Assembly (NCBI GenBank): GCA_030607345.1
Contig: JAUWKC010000001.1
Span: 1-38,398 of the forward strand
Direction: 5' to 3'
Origin: Planctomycetota bacterium
GTDB taxonomy: Bacteria; Planctomycetota; Phycisphaerae; Sedimentisphaerales; SG8-4
DNA length: 38,398 bases
Under the pieces are notes generated by a model. It saw only the letters and a program-made list of their open reading frames with translations, searched no databases and was not told where the DNA came from. Below are positions 30,166 through 38,398 of this stretch, piece by piece; position 1 is the first letter of the stretch; the number at the start of each line of letters is the position of its first letter. Both the position numbers and the translations under genes were made by a program.

Positions 30166-32553
30166 ATGCTATACGAGCCTTTCAAGTTTTGTTGGGTAAC
30201 GGATACACATAATTGCGACAAGGATGTTCTTGCATCGCGTTATTATAGACAAATTTTATCGATATATTCTGACCCCGAATATGGGGGTGTGCCGCCCGTA
30301 GGCAGTCCAAGTAAATTAAAAGATGCCTTGGAACAGGCGCAAACAGACGGTTGTGATTTGTTTATGCACACAGGAGATGTAAATGAATCGTGGTATGGAG
30401 GCCATGATGCAGTATTGGGCTATTTGAATGATACGTTGGATTTCATAGATGCATACGGAATCGAGCGTCATGTGGTATTGGGAAACCACGATTATCCAAA
30501 CGTTACTCGTGCAGACTGGCTAACTGCGGTTGGAAAGGCAGCCGCACATTATTCTTTTTCTCACTGGCGGTATCATTTTATCATTGTGGATTTTAATTAT
30601 GACGTGAACGGCGACCCTTATGACACTACATATACCGGGACTGAAAAATGGTACCTCCCTACTGCGATGAGGAACTGGTTGATAGCCGATTTAGATGCCA
30701 ACAAAGACAAAATCACTTTCATTTTCACACACCAGAAGGCTTCAACTCACGGCGAAAAAATGGGGGCCGCCGAATTATGTTTAGAAGAGGCTGACGGCGA
30801 TGCTTTCAGGGATATTTGTGAGCATCACGGACGGGGCGGAGCCGTTTTCCAGGGTCATGCTCATGCAAGCGATTATAGCCTTATAAATGGGGTTCGTTAC
30901 TATACGTTGATGGGCGCGGTGGATGACGATGGAGATGATGAAGCACCGGCGGGGATTTACACTGAAGGTTCTGATGAAAATGCCTTTGCAATTGTTTCGA
31001 TAGATTCAAGTGGAATTTTAACTATAACGCCGTATGCAAATGCGGATGACCAAAGCAAATGGACAACCTTATCTTTCCAGCTGGGAGGTTCTATGCCTGG
31101 ACAATTAAAAGTAACAATAGATTATACCAAAGTAGCCGGTGCTTTATCAGATTTCCCGGTCGTGATAACGGAGAACAATATCCCGGACAATTTTTGGAAC
31201 TACGTGAAATCTGACGGTTCTGATATTTGGGTCCAGGGTATAGTCAGCGATGAAATGACCGTGTGGGATAGTGAATTACAGTATTTCGATAAATCCAATA
31301 AGAAGATGGAGCTGTGGGTCAAAGTACCTTCTTTGTCGGCTACGGCGGATACGATTTTCTATGTCAATTATGGAGATACTACTCTTGATGTTGCTGCTAA
31401 GACAGATGTGTGGGACTCTGATTTCATGGCGGTTCATCACATGAATGGAGACCCTGATGATGGGGCACCTCAGTTCGTAGACAGTACTGCGAGCGATATG
31501 GATGGAACGGCAGGTACTGGGCTTCATACATCAAATGTCAAGGATGGGCCATTTGGCAAAGCAATTGACTTTGATTGGGAAAGCTATAATAAAATCACTC
31601 TACCTGCTGGCTCAGAGTGGGATTTAGGAACTGGAGCTTTTACCATTGAATGTCTTTTTAAACCAGAGGGATTTAATGGAACTGCCCATTACCAACAATT
31701 GATTAGCATTGTGGAAAGTGGGTCGGGTCTAGGACAGTTGACGATGACTTTCAGCCCAAGCAATAAATTCTCCCTCAAAGTACAGGATTATGTGGATTCT
31801 GCCGTATTAAGTCCTGTACTGAACACAAGCACATGGTATTATGCGGTGGGTGTTAGGGCAGCGAACGGAGATATAACATTATATATCAATACGGTAGATG
31901 TTACTTCAGGGTCTCCGAATGAACCACATGACATCGGGGTAGATTCCGGTGCAAGATGTGCAATTGGACAGAACTGCGATGTTGACAATTACTGGGCTAA
32001 TGCTTATATCGCAGAGGTGAGAGTCTCTAAACTTGCACGGTCAACAGATTGGCTCGAAACAACCCATGAAAACCTTTTGAACAATTCGGATTTCTATGCT
32101 GCCGAAGAATGGCAAATTCCGTATAGTGATTATATGATAAAGACTGCCGACGTTGAAACATCAATAGCCAACGTTCTCGACGACGAAATACCTTCCAGCC
32201 CAACATCTGATTCAATAAATGACCATCTGGCGGCCATCAAAGTCAAGACGGATGGTTTGAATTTCAGTGGAATCGATATCAAGGCCACGCTCGCCGGCGA
32301 GTTGGTCAAGCTGGCCGCCGACGGCCTTGCCGCTGTCTCAAAGACAGGGCCGACCGGCGATCCTTCGGGTTGGACGTTCCAGGACTGGCTGAACTGGCTG
32401 TCGCGGCGATTTGCAAACAAGGTCAATCTTACATTGCCGCCGGGCGGCGAAGGCACACTCAAGGTACGCAACGATGCCGACAACGCCGATCTGAGCAGCC
32501 AGGATGTCGATGAGACGGTGACGAACCAGTTGATATTGGGCCCGGTAGAATAG
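30166..32553 (+). CDS. Tail-fibre protein with metallophosphoesterase, DUF2341 and LamG domains
   Basis: In this 795-residue protein, residues 1-290 form a calcineurin-like metallophosphoesterase with all key motifs: D13-x-H15 (VTDTH), GD (70-71), GNHD (106-109), H189 (FTHQ) and GHAH (230-233). It would hydrolyse phosphate esters using two metal ions. DUF2341-like sequence (about 310-415) and a LamG-type lectin domain (about 420-640) follow. The C-terminal 130 residues (KADVETSIANVLDDEIPSSP and on) are GC-rich and phage-like. The AT-rich body (30166 to about 32160) contrasts with the GC-rich neighbours, suggesting an acquired enzyme-binding module on a phage scaffold. Confidence 0.8.
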   Translation: MLYEPFKFCWVTDTHNCDKDVLASRYYRQILSIYSDPEYGGVPPVGSPSKLKDALEQAQTDGCDLFMHTGDVNESWYGGHDAVLGYLNDTLDFIDAYGIERHVVLGNHDYPNVTRADWLTAVGKAAAHYSFSHWRYHFIIVDFNYDVNGDPYDTTYTGTEKWYLPTAMRNWLIADLDANKDKITFIFTHQKASTHGEKMGAAELCLEEADGDAFRDICEHHGRGGAVFQGHAHASDYSLINGVRYYTLMGAVDDDGDDEAPAGIYTEGSDENAFAIVSIDSSGILTITPYANADDQSKWTTLSFQLGGSMPGQLKVTIDYTKVAGALSDFPVVITENNIPDNFWNYVKSDGSDIWVQGIVSDEMTVWDSELQYFDKSNKKMELWVKVPSLSATADTIFYVNYGDTTLDVAAKTDVWDSDFMAVHHMNGDPDDGAPQFVDSTASDMDGTAGTGLHTSNVKDGPFGKAIDFDWESYNKITLPAGSEWDLGTGAFTIECLFKPEGFNGTAHYQQLISIVESGSGLGQLTMTFSPSNKFSLKVQDYVDSAVLSPVLNTSTWYYAVGVRAANGDITLYINTVDVTSGSPNEPHDIGVDSGARCAIGQNCDVDNYWANAYIAEVRVSKLARSTDWLETTHENLLNNSDFYAAEEWQIPYSDYMIKTADVETSIANVLDDEIPSSPTSDSINDHLAAIKVKTDGLNFSGIDIKATLAGELVKLAADGLAAVSKTGPTGDPSGWTFQDWLNWLSRRFANKVNLTLPPGGEGTLKVRNDADNADLSSQDVDETVTNQLILGPVE

Positions 32554-32554
32554 T

Positions 32555-33931
32555 ATGTCAAAATTCCACTTAACTTTCGATGGTGCCGGGTATGTGAGGC
32601 TGTCGGCTGATGCGCCGAAATATTCAACCGGCGATTTTTCTATCGAAGTAAAGTACAGGGTCCCGGCCGGCGGCGGTGGCTATCTTTGGAATGGTTTTTA
32701 CAACGTTGGAGTTTACGCATTCGGTGTAAGAATATCGGTGGATCAGTACGGAAGGCCGACCGCCCTCCTCGCCGCCTGGACGAAAGGTGTAAATATCGTG
32801 TGCACAGGGAGTTTTACGACGAGCACGTGGTATCACGCCGTATTGAGTTGTGACCGCAACGGCAGCGCGCAATGGTACATAAACGGCCAAGCCCGCAACT
32901 CCGCAGCGATCACACAATTGGTCGGCGACATAGACACCGTGCAAAAGCACATCGGAGTATTGTATAGCTGGCCTTACGGCCCCAACCCCGAGTCGTACAG
33001 TGATTATTATACCGGCGACATTTACAACCTGGGCTACTACACCGGCAAGGCACTGACTCAGTCGGAAGTACAGGCGAGATACCAGGCGGTTGATTTTGCC
33101 GGCACGGAAGATGGGCTTGCCTGGGCATCAAACATGAACACCGGCTCAGGTTTGACTTGCTACGATATGATGGCCGGCTTCGATGGGATCATCAGCAGTC
33201 TCGACCACGTTGGCTGGGAGATCACGGATATAGCATTCACGACTCCGTATGAGATGGTCATGCGGCACGTTCCGGGCCGGGGCAATCTCATATCGATTCT
33301 CATGCCGCCGTTCGGCGGCCTGGGCGGACTCGTCGGGGGCTTTAGAATTTATAGAGGCCAGGATGGTAATATTAACTACGATGATATCGTCGCCACGATG
33401 GCCGAAGGCGATACGCAGGTCGTAATCTCCGGTCAGGACCTGCCGCCAAATACCAGCTGGCACTACGTCAGGCGCAAGGTGCAATCGTGCTGCGGCCTGG
33501 AGTCACCGGATTCGCCGGCGTGTATAGTCGTGATCGGCGCGGACGGCGAAATGATCGGCAATGTGCCGAACACACCACAAAACGTTACAGCCGGGCAATT
33601 GGCCGGTGCAAAAATCAATATCAAATGGCGATATACTCCTTTGGCCCAGGAGGCCGCCCCGACCGGCTTCAAGATTTACATGGATTCGGGTTCAGAATTC
33701 GACTTCGAGAGCCCCGTTGCCACCGTAGCTTATAATCTGGGCGAACTCGGCGAATTCGACTGGACATCCGGTGCGCTTGCCGACGGCCACACTTATCGTT
33801 TTTGCGTTCGAAGTTACCGGGAAGGTGGCGGCGAATCCCGCAACACTGACTACACAAGCACCGTGGCCGATTCGACCGGTCCCGATGCAATCACCGGTAT
33901 TTGCGCCACCTGGCAGGAGGTGCCCGGGTGA
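32555..33931 (+). CDS. Tail-fibre protein with LamG and fibronectin-like domains
   Basis: In this 458-residue protein, residues about 1-190 resemble a LamG/concanavalin lectin fold (FDGAGYVRLSADAPKYST, then AQWYINGQARNSAAITQLVG). Residues about 220-330 and 340-450 look like two fibronectin type III-like domains (PQNVTAGQLAGAKINIKWRY, then TYRFCVRSYREGGGESRN). It starts right after the previous stop. Carbohydrate binding on the host surface is the likely role. Confidence 0.65.
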   Translation: MSKFHLTFDGAGYVRLSADAPKYSTGDFSIEVKYRVPAGGGGYLWNGFYNVGVYAFGVRISVDQYGRPTALLAAWTKGVNIVCTGSFTTSTWYHAVLSCDRNGSAQWYINGQARNSAAITQLVGDIDTVQKHIGVLYSWPYGPNPESYSDYYTGDIYNLGYYTGKALTQSEVQARYQAVDFAGTEDGLAWASNMNTGSGLTCYDMMAGFDGIISSLDHVGWEITDIAFTTPYEMVMRHVPGRGNLISILMPPFGGLGGLVGGFRIYRGQDGNINYDDIVATMAEGDTQVVISGQDLPPNTSWHYVRRKVQSCCGLESPDSPACIVVIGADGEMIGNVPNTPQNVTAGQLAGAKINIKWRYTPLAQEAAPTGFKIYMDSGSEFDFESPVATVAYNLGELGEFDWTSGALADGHTYRFCVRSYREGGGESRNTDYTSTVADSTGPDAITGICATWQEVPG

Positions 33932-34542
33932 GAAATGCAAGTCAAAAGGCCGAGCGTAGCGACATCGCCGCAAGGCGGGAACGCCTGCAATCGCCGGAAA
34001 TCATTCAGCAAACCAGCGCCGTTCGCCATCCGCCCGTACAGATCGTATGGGCGACTGTGCTTCGGTCGCTTAGCTACGATGATCCACCGACAACCGGCAT
34101 CAGCAGTTACATCGTCAGGCCCATCACATCGGGTGTGCAGGCCTGGACAAGTCGAGGCTACTCAATCGGCGATGTCGCCAGCTATGATTCCGGTTCGCCG
34201 ACTGCACAGGGGCGGAACCGCTCCTACACCTGCATCCAGGCCCCCGGTAGCAGCCCGCCGACGGATGGCGAAGATAACGCCTGGTGGACCCTTGGCGGCC
34301 TGGATGAGATCGAGATTGACCTGGCTTTAGGTCACGCCGCCTATTCGTCGAGTTACCAGCGGGACCTTAGAAACTGGCTGTCGTGGCTGGTCGAAAAGGC
34401 GGTACAGCCGATCATTAAACGGGCAGAACCCGCCGGCGATAAATGGTTCTTTGCTTTGAATTTGTTTTTTGCAGGCACCGAGTCGGCTTCAAGCTTGCGT
34501 TGGCACGAAACAGACAAGCGAGTAATGGCGGTTTGGCGATGA
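33928..34542 (+). CDS. Tail-fibre accessory protein, GTG start
   Basis: The gene encodes 204 residues and begins at GTG 33928, overlapping the previous stop (GTGA), with GGAGG seven bases upstream. The N-terminus is basic and helical; the middle (GISSYIVRPITSGVQAWTSR) looks fibronectin-like. The C-terminal part (LALGHAAYSSSYQRDLRNW) is helical. A role in the fibre complex is inferred. A TTG at 33901 is also open but lacks a good site. Confidence 0.6.
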   Translation: MRNASQKAERSDIAARRERLQSPEIIQQTSAVRHPPVQIVWATVLRSLSYDDPPTTGISSYIVRPITSGVQAWTSRGYSIGDVASYDSGSPTAQGRNRSYTCIQAPGSSPPTDGEDNAWWTLGGLDEIEIDLALGHAAYSSSYQRDLRNWLSWLVEKAVQPIIKRAEPAGDKWFFALNLFFAGTESASSLRWHETDKRVMAVWR

Positions 34543-37500
34543 GCTTTCACTGGCAAAAGGCATCCTGGTCCCTCAGTCGCGGCGTTGAAATATCACACCT
34601 GCATGCAGAGGACCTTCGGCGCTGGCTGTTTTTGATGCTGAAATCGGCGGCCAGTGCCGACAAAATCGACAATTACATCGGTGATGGCGATTGGACCGAT
34701 GTGATGCACGCCGAGGATGCCCCGGACCCCCGCGAACCCGATGAGCCATCCGTCCCTTATTGGTGGCCGGGTAACAGCGGCGGCGTATATCTGCACGGTG
34801 AGCCGGTTGTTTGGTATGAAGAATCCTATTCCGGCTCGATAATCGAGGTCAACCCGGATGAGAATTATGTCATCGTTTCAGGTGATATGATCTCGGCATC
34901 TGAAGGCGGCCACTTCCGGACGGGCGATCCGCTCCTAATTTCCGGCAACGCCGACAATAACGGCTTCTACCGGGCATCGGGAGTGAGTCTGGACGATTCA
35001 AATACGAAGGTCTATCTGACAACCAGCCCCGCTAAACTTCGAACCACAGCGGCTGGTGGCTCAATCGCCTGTGATTTCGGCGGCGATTTTTATTGCAGCT
35101 ACGGCTTCTGGAGCTGGACCGATACCTGCCACAACGCGACAAAGACAAAGAACCGCCCGCCGGCGGGCGGCATCTACTCTCAGGATTCAGCAAGCAGTAC
35201 ATCCCTCAGCTACAAGGGTTACGGCACCTGCTGGCACCGAACGGTCAATCCGTATCTGTATCACCCTTACGACAAGAATTCTCATCGGCGAATCGTCCGC
35301 ACGCATTACGACAGCGAGACGGATGACCATTATATTTACGACAATCCCGCCTGCGACTGGCTGCCGATCCAGGTTGACCCGAAAGAGCAGGCCGAGCCCG
35401 TTCTGTATCGGGACACGAGCCGGCGCCGTTGGATTTATAAAGGCAAGGTTGCTTTCGACAAGGCCCAGCTTACGGATATTGCTTCGATGGGGCCGATCCG
35501 TGCGCTCTACGACGAGCAATATCCGAACACCAACCAATACCGATGTGATACCCCGTATCAGGAATACCCGGACTCCAGGGAGGCGTTTGATGACCGGGTC
35601 AATCCGAAACTGACCAGCGGCGCTTTGCAAAGTATGGTCGAGTATTATGCAAGCGCTCTCGAATGGTACGCACCGGTTGATGCAACATACAGGGCAAACT
35701 GGCTCGCCAGAAACGCTGCTGCGGGCGACCCGTTATCAGGTGGAGATTACCCCTGTTATAATAAGACCTATGGAGAATCCGGCACTTATAATCCTGCAAA
35801 AAATCCCGCCCAGCCATCCTACGCATCTTTGAGTCATGTACATTTCGGTTGTAACGGCTCGGCCCTGGAAAAGCTCTTAAAAGAGTTAGGCCGGTACGAC
35901 TGGTATTTCGATACGGCGACTCCCTACACGCCGGGATGGGCTTTGACGGCCCGGTGGGACATGATACATACCGGCTCACCACCTCCAGGATTGGATTACG
36001 CTAACAAAGCATATCCGAAACCAACCGGAACCTGGCGCAGGACCTGGAAATATTCATTGGGCAAAAAACACACGGTCAGGATGAGAGCACAAGAAAAAGG
36101 TGACCCATCTGATGCGGACTGGCCGGCCATGAAAGTGTGTGGCAGTTGTAATGATACCGAAACATGGGATGCGACATTTTCCTCTCCCTGGACAGGCGTA
36201 CATAAAGGTCATTGGGTGCCCTATTGGGATGAGGGGGTGTGGTTCCAGGACTGGCACGAGGATACCGAAGTGGACCACACACCCGATGATTCGGACTATT
36301 CTAATTTCGATTATGAGATTTCGGTCGACGAAACCGGTTACACCTTCACTGTTTCGGGCGATAGAGTATCGAAATTCTCACCCGGCTCGACAATTTGGTT
36401 CGAAGAAGCATCGACCGGGATGGGGGTGGTCTATTCGAAGTATGAGGATGGCGAAACGACTGTCCAGGTCGATACCCAGCTTACGACCGGTGATGATGGT
36501 AAAACGGTTTACGGTGATACGCGGCTTGCCGAGCGCCATGACCCTGTGCAGATAGCCGAGGGTACTTCTGAGTTTGAAGCCATGCACGAGATACTACAGG
36601 ATTGTTATGAGATTTTATCAAGATTGACATCAAAGCGTTCTTCTGTACAACTTGAAGTAAGACATAAAAGTTTCGTTGGGACAGCAGAAAACTCTTACTC
36701 CAGTGAGCAAGGTTGTGCCGTACAGAGCGTCAAGAACATGGAAGATGAAACTGACCCCGATGACCCTGTCAATCCTTGGACAAGTGGTTCCAGTGGTGTT
36801 GGGATTGGGAAAAAGTTGATAGTAAGAGTAGTACCAGCAGGTTATACAGCGGGGTCGCAAACAAAATGGTTGGGAGCATACAAACTCACTAGAGAAGATG
36901 AAGACATTTTTGCCAGATTAAACCTAAAACTGAAATGTCGCAATGATGTGGGCTCTCCTCCTTGGAACCCACGTTATACTGTTACTTTTAATTCACCGGG
37001 AGGTGGAAGCATAACAGTTCCGGCGGATGGGATAGATTATTACTATTGGTTTGCTCTAAATTCTTCTGCCCTCAATGCGGATTGGTACATCCTCCGTTCA
37101 ACGACGCCCTACAGGACAAATGTACCGTGTGGTGCAGAGCAGGGATATTATAGTGCCGCTAATTTGACGGGGGTATGGCTTCATCTTGATTCCGAGGCTG
37201 TTTATGAATTTGACTGGAACAATTTTGACGATGAAATCTGGGACCTCGACATCACGCGGGCGGTAAGAATTGAGCAGGACCCAACCGCCGATAACGACCC
37301 ACCTGTACCGGAGCCGCCCGAATTCCACGTCGAGCCTGTTTTGACGGATGTCAACTATGACGATGCGATTCTCGACGGTTGGGACCCGGAAAAAATATAT
37401 GACCCTGGAATAGAGATTGCCGCCGACGTGGAGGAAATCATAGAGGTTTATAGCGGCTATTGTAGCGGTGGTTATTGTACAATTACCTTATCGGAGACAC

Positions 37501-38006
37501 CTTATGGTTCTTTCGGTGATGTTTCGGTTGTCTCTGATTATAATGGTACATTGACTGAAATAGAGAGCGGCTCGCCGGGCGCCGGTGAATTTGTAGTCAA
37601 CTATTCCACCGGCGAAATCACTCTACATTCTTCTGAACAGGGAGCTTTTGAGACCTGTACATATGATGTTCTTATCAGAAGCTATACCGCCGAGTGGCGT
37701 ATATTGATGACCGCCGAGTTATGCGAGGACCTCGAAGGCAACACGCCGGTCAAGTACAAGTTCGCCGGCTCCGGCGGAGCCGCCGGCTACACGTCCGCCT
37801 GGCAGGAATCACGCACATACAATTTTAAGCTCGGCGACGGCACAATGGCCACCCTGCAGGCGGCGATTGAGGCGGGGCTCGAAACATCGTGGAAGTTCAC
37901 CTGCCGCGCAAAAGATAACGCCTCGGCCTCCGGCGCCGGCCAGACCGACAATATTGGCTCACAATCGGCAAAGCACTCGATAGATACAGACGCAATCCCT
38001 CCATAA
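34539..38006 (+). CDS. Large tail-fibre or receptor-binding protein
   Basis: This 1155-residue protein is the largest of the rightward virion set. ATG 34539 overlaps the previous stop (ATGA). The first 90 residues form a virion-attachment-like segment. The rest is rich in aspartate, tyrosine and tryptophan with repeated beta-strand motifs such as GDYPCYNKTYGESGTYN, ending in an Ig-like tail (EWRILMTAELCEDLEGNTPV). Residues about 670-890 (36560-37210) are AT-rich compared with the rest. It probably binds or probes the host surface. A terminator lies 120 bases after its stop. Confidence 0.6.
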   Translation: MSFHWQKASWSLSRGVEISHLHAEDLRRWLFLMLKSAASADKIDNYIGDGDWTDVMHAEDAPDPREPDEPSVPYWWPGNSGGVYLHGEPVVWYEESYSGSIIEVNPDENYVIVSGDMISASEGGHFRTGDPLLISGNADNNGFYRASGVSLDDSNTKVYLTTSPAKLRTTAAGGSIACDFGGDFYCSYGFWSWTDTCHNATKTKNRPPAGGIYSQDSASSTSLSYKGYGTCWHRTVNPYLYHPYDKNSHRRIVRTHYDSETDDHYIYDNPACDWLPIQVDPKEQAEPVLYRDTSRRRWIYKGKVAFDKAQLTDIASMGPIRALYDEQYPNTNQYRCDTPYQEYPDSREAFDDRVNPKLTSGALQSMVEYYASALEWYAPVDATYRANWLARNAAAGDPLSGGDYPCYNKTYGESGTYNPAKNPAQPSYASLSHVHFGCNGSALEKLLKELGRYDWYFDTATPYTPGWALTARWDMIHTGSPPPGLDYANKAYPKPTGTWRRTWKYSLGKKHTVRMRAQEKGDPSDADWPAMKVCGSCNDTETWDATFSSPWTGVHKGHWVPYWDEGVWFQDWHEDTEVDHTPDDSDYSNFDYEISVDETGYTFTVSGDRVSKFSPGSTIWFEEASTGMGVVYSKYEDGETTVQVDTQLTTGDDGKTVYGDTRLAERHDPVQIAEGTSEFEAMHEILQDCYEILSRLTSKRSSVQLEVRHKSFVGTAENSYSSEQGCAVQSVKNMEDETDPDDPVNPWTSGSSGVGIGKKLIVRVVPAGYTAGSQTKWLGAYKLTREDEDIFARLNLKLKCRNDVGSPPWNPRYTVTFNSPGGGSITVPADGIDYYYWFALNSSALNADWYILRSTTPYRTNVPCGAEQGYYSAANLTGVWLHLDSEAVYEFDWNNFDDEIWDLDITRAVRIEQDPTADNDPPVPEPPEFHVEPVLTDVNYDDAILDGWDPEKIYDPGIEIAADVEEIIEVYSGYCSGGYCTITLSETPYGSFGDVSVVSDYNGTLTEIESGSPGAGEFVVNYSTGEITLHSSEQGAFETCTYDVLIRSYTAEWRILMTAELCEDLEGNTPVKYKFAGSGGAAGYTSAWQESRTYNFKLGDGTMATLQAAIEAGLETSWKFTCRAKDNASASGAGQTDNIGSQSAKHSIDTDAIPP

Positions 38007-38125
38007 GGATATATTAAAGGGCTTTTGAAATTGATGTAAAAGATGTGTTATCTGTGGATTCCCAGAAGTTCTTGCTTTGGCAGGAATTTTTTAAGATTCT
38101 TTGAGAATTGAGTAGTTGTTGTTTT

Positions 38126-38160
38126 CCGCAAACAAGGTTCACGCCTTGGGCGGAGTTTTT
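38126..38160 (+). terminator. Rho-independent terminator after the tail-fibre genes
   Basis: CCGC (38126-38129) plus CAAGG (38133-38137) pair with CCTTG (38144-38148) plus GCGG (38150-38153), giving nine base pairs with a small internal loop, followed by AGTTTTT. It ends the rightward virion transcript just before the right attachment sites. The stretch from 38007 to 38125 shows no gene. Confidence 0.7.
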
Positions 38161-38206
38161 GTGCGCTCGGGTCATGTGCCATCTTCTGATTCTGTGTGCC
38201 ATTTCA
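38157..38206 (-). repeat. Right-end transposase binding sites R3, R2, R1 (candidate)
   Basis: Read on the minus strand from the end: R1 TGAAATGGCACA (38206-38195), R2 CAGAAGATGGCACA (38188-38175) and R3 GCGCACAAAA (38166-38157). Each has an inverted counterpart at the left end. R1 is next to the terminal CA at 38205-38206. Steps between sites are about 20 bases, close to the 22-base step of Mu R1-R2. Confidence 0.65.
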
Positions 38207-38211
38207 AGCGC
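38207..38211. repeat. Candidate right target-site duplication (AGCGC)
   Basis: This is the partner of AGCGC at 202-206 and directly follows the terminal CA of the element. If both are real, the pre-insertion sequence would be the left flank joined to TTTACTACATCAG. That junction does not restore an open frame for the oxidoreductase, which argues for caution. Confidence 0.35.
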
Positions 38212-38398
38212 TTTACTACATCAGTGCATCGGGCATTTTCATTCAGTACGACCCAGCCGGCGACCGGACGCAGGAATTAGTCCGCATTGACCGGGCGATG
38301 GTGGCATTTCCGATGTTCGACGTCAGTGGTGAGATTTCGCCGTTCGATCCCGAACCGAACAATCCCGACAATGCCTTAATCCCGGGTTTGGTGGTCCG
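38207..38398 (+). CDS. Partial host ORF at the right edge
   Basis: The frame starting GCG (38208) is open to the end of the window and reads ALYYISASGIFIQYDPAGD, continuing to FPMFDVSGEISPFDPEPN. The other plus frames stop within 80 bases. It looks like an internal part of a protein interrupted by the element. In the phage-side sequence the frame reaches a TGA within about 20 bases, with GTG at about 38196 the only start. I do not recognise it. It could be secreted or structural. It is not the missing part of the oxidoreductase. Confidence 0.4.

Larger units (their letters stand above)
207..38206. mobile_element. Mu-like transposable prophage, siphovirus-type tail
   Basis: The element carries MuA- and MuB-type transposition proteins, GemA-like and Gam-like proteins, a Mu-ordered terminase module and a complete head and tail gene set, and it lacks an integrase. 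Inverted GGCACA sites lie at both ends. The right end is best placed at ...TTTCA (38206). The left end is less certain. TG at 207 is flanked by AGCGC (202-206), which is repeated at 38207-38211 as a 5-base target duplication would be. TG at 360 instead begins a sequence most like the right terminus. The two flanks do not rejoin into one reading frame, so they may come from different insertion copies or a rearranged locus. Confidence 0.7.

Noticed and set aside
30166..38006. Diversity-generating retroelement in the tail-fibre region
   Set aside because: No reverse transcriptase frame and no template/variable repeat pair with adenine-specific changes seen.

Overview
The window holds an essentially complete Mu-like (transposable) phage of about 38 kb with short flanks that look like host DNA. 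The strongest evidence is a MuA-type DDE transposase and a MuB-type AAA ATPase, followed by GemA/gp16-like and Gam-like proteins. On the other strand lies a Mu-ordered head module (DUF2730-like, DUF3486 small terminase, large terminase, portal joined to a MuF domain). The head genes themselves are HK97-like and the tail is siphovirus-like: a tube, a short tape measure and no sheath. The phage is therefore a B3/D3112-style transposable siphophage rather than a true Mu myophage. The host is probably a Gram-negative bacterium; a planctomycete (Phycisphaerae-like) is a guess, based on degenerate intergenic repeats, a planctomycete-style CPHC..CKAC zinc ribbon, and the LamG/DUF2341 proteins.

Layout from left to right. 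Positions 1-206 hold a broken FAD-dependent oxidoreductase (minus strand). From about 207 to 740 lies a non-coding left end with repeated GGCACA sites that match, in inverted orientation, sites at the right end (38157-38206). From 741 to 17761 one long leftward operon encodes, in transcription order, a lipoprotein, a DUF2730-like protein, terminases, portal-MuF, protease, capsid, decoration protein, connector, tail completion proteins, tail tube, tape measure and tail tip. From 17762 to 20670 is the control region: a small rightward two-gene unit (the second gene apparently starting at AUA), a leftward pair of accessory genes, a promoter-operator with two perfect inverted repeats, a small DNA-binding-like protein, and a chain of RNA hairpins ending in a strong terminator.

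From 20676 to 28957 lies the rightward early operon. It contains small genes of unknown function, a 450-base element of GGCNN pentamers with three copies of an AT-rich spacer, a RAMP/Cas7-like solo protein, HTH and zinc-binding proteins, the transposition genes, GemA, Gam, and a tiny C2H2 zinc finger apparently starting at AUU. From 28958 to 38006 a rightward set of virion tail-fibre/receptor genes follows, including a metallophosphoesterase-LamG protein and a 1155-residue protein. Both contain AT-rich segments that look horizontally acquired. A terminator and the right attachment sites follow, then a partial host ORF runs off the edge.

The features most worth attention are the pentamer array beside the RAMP-like gene, the attachment-end architecture, the two small genes with non-standard starts, and the split of virion genes between two opposed transcription units. 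No integrase, reverse transcriptase, CRISPR array, tRNA or recognisable endolysin was seen.
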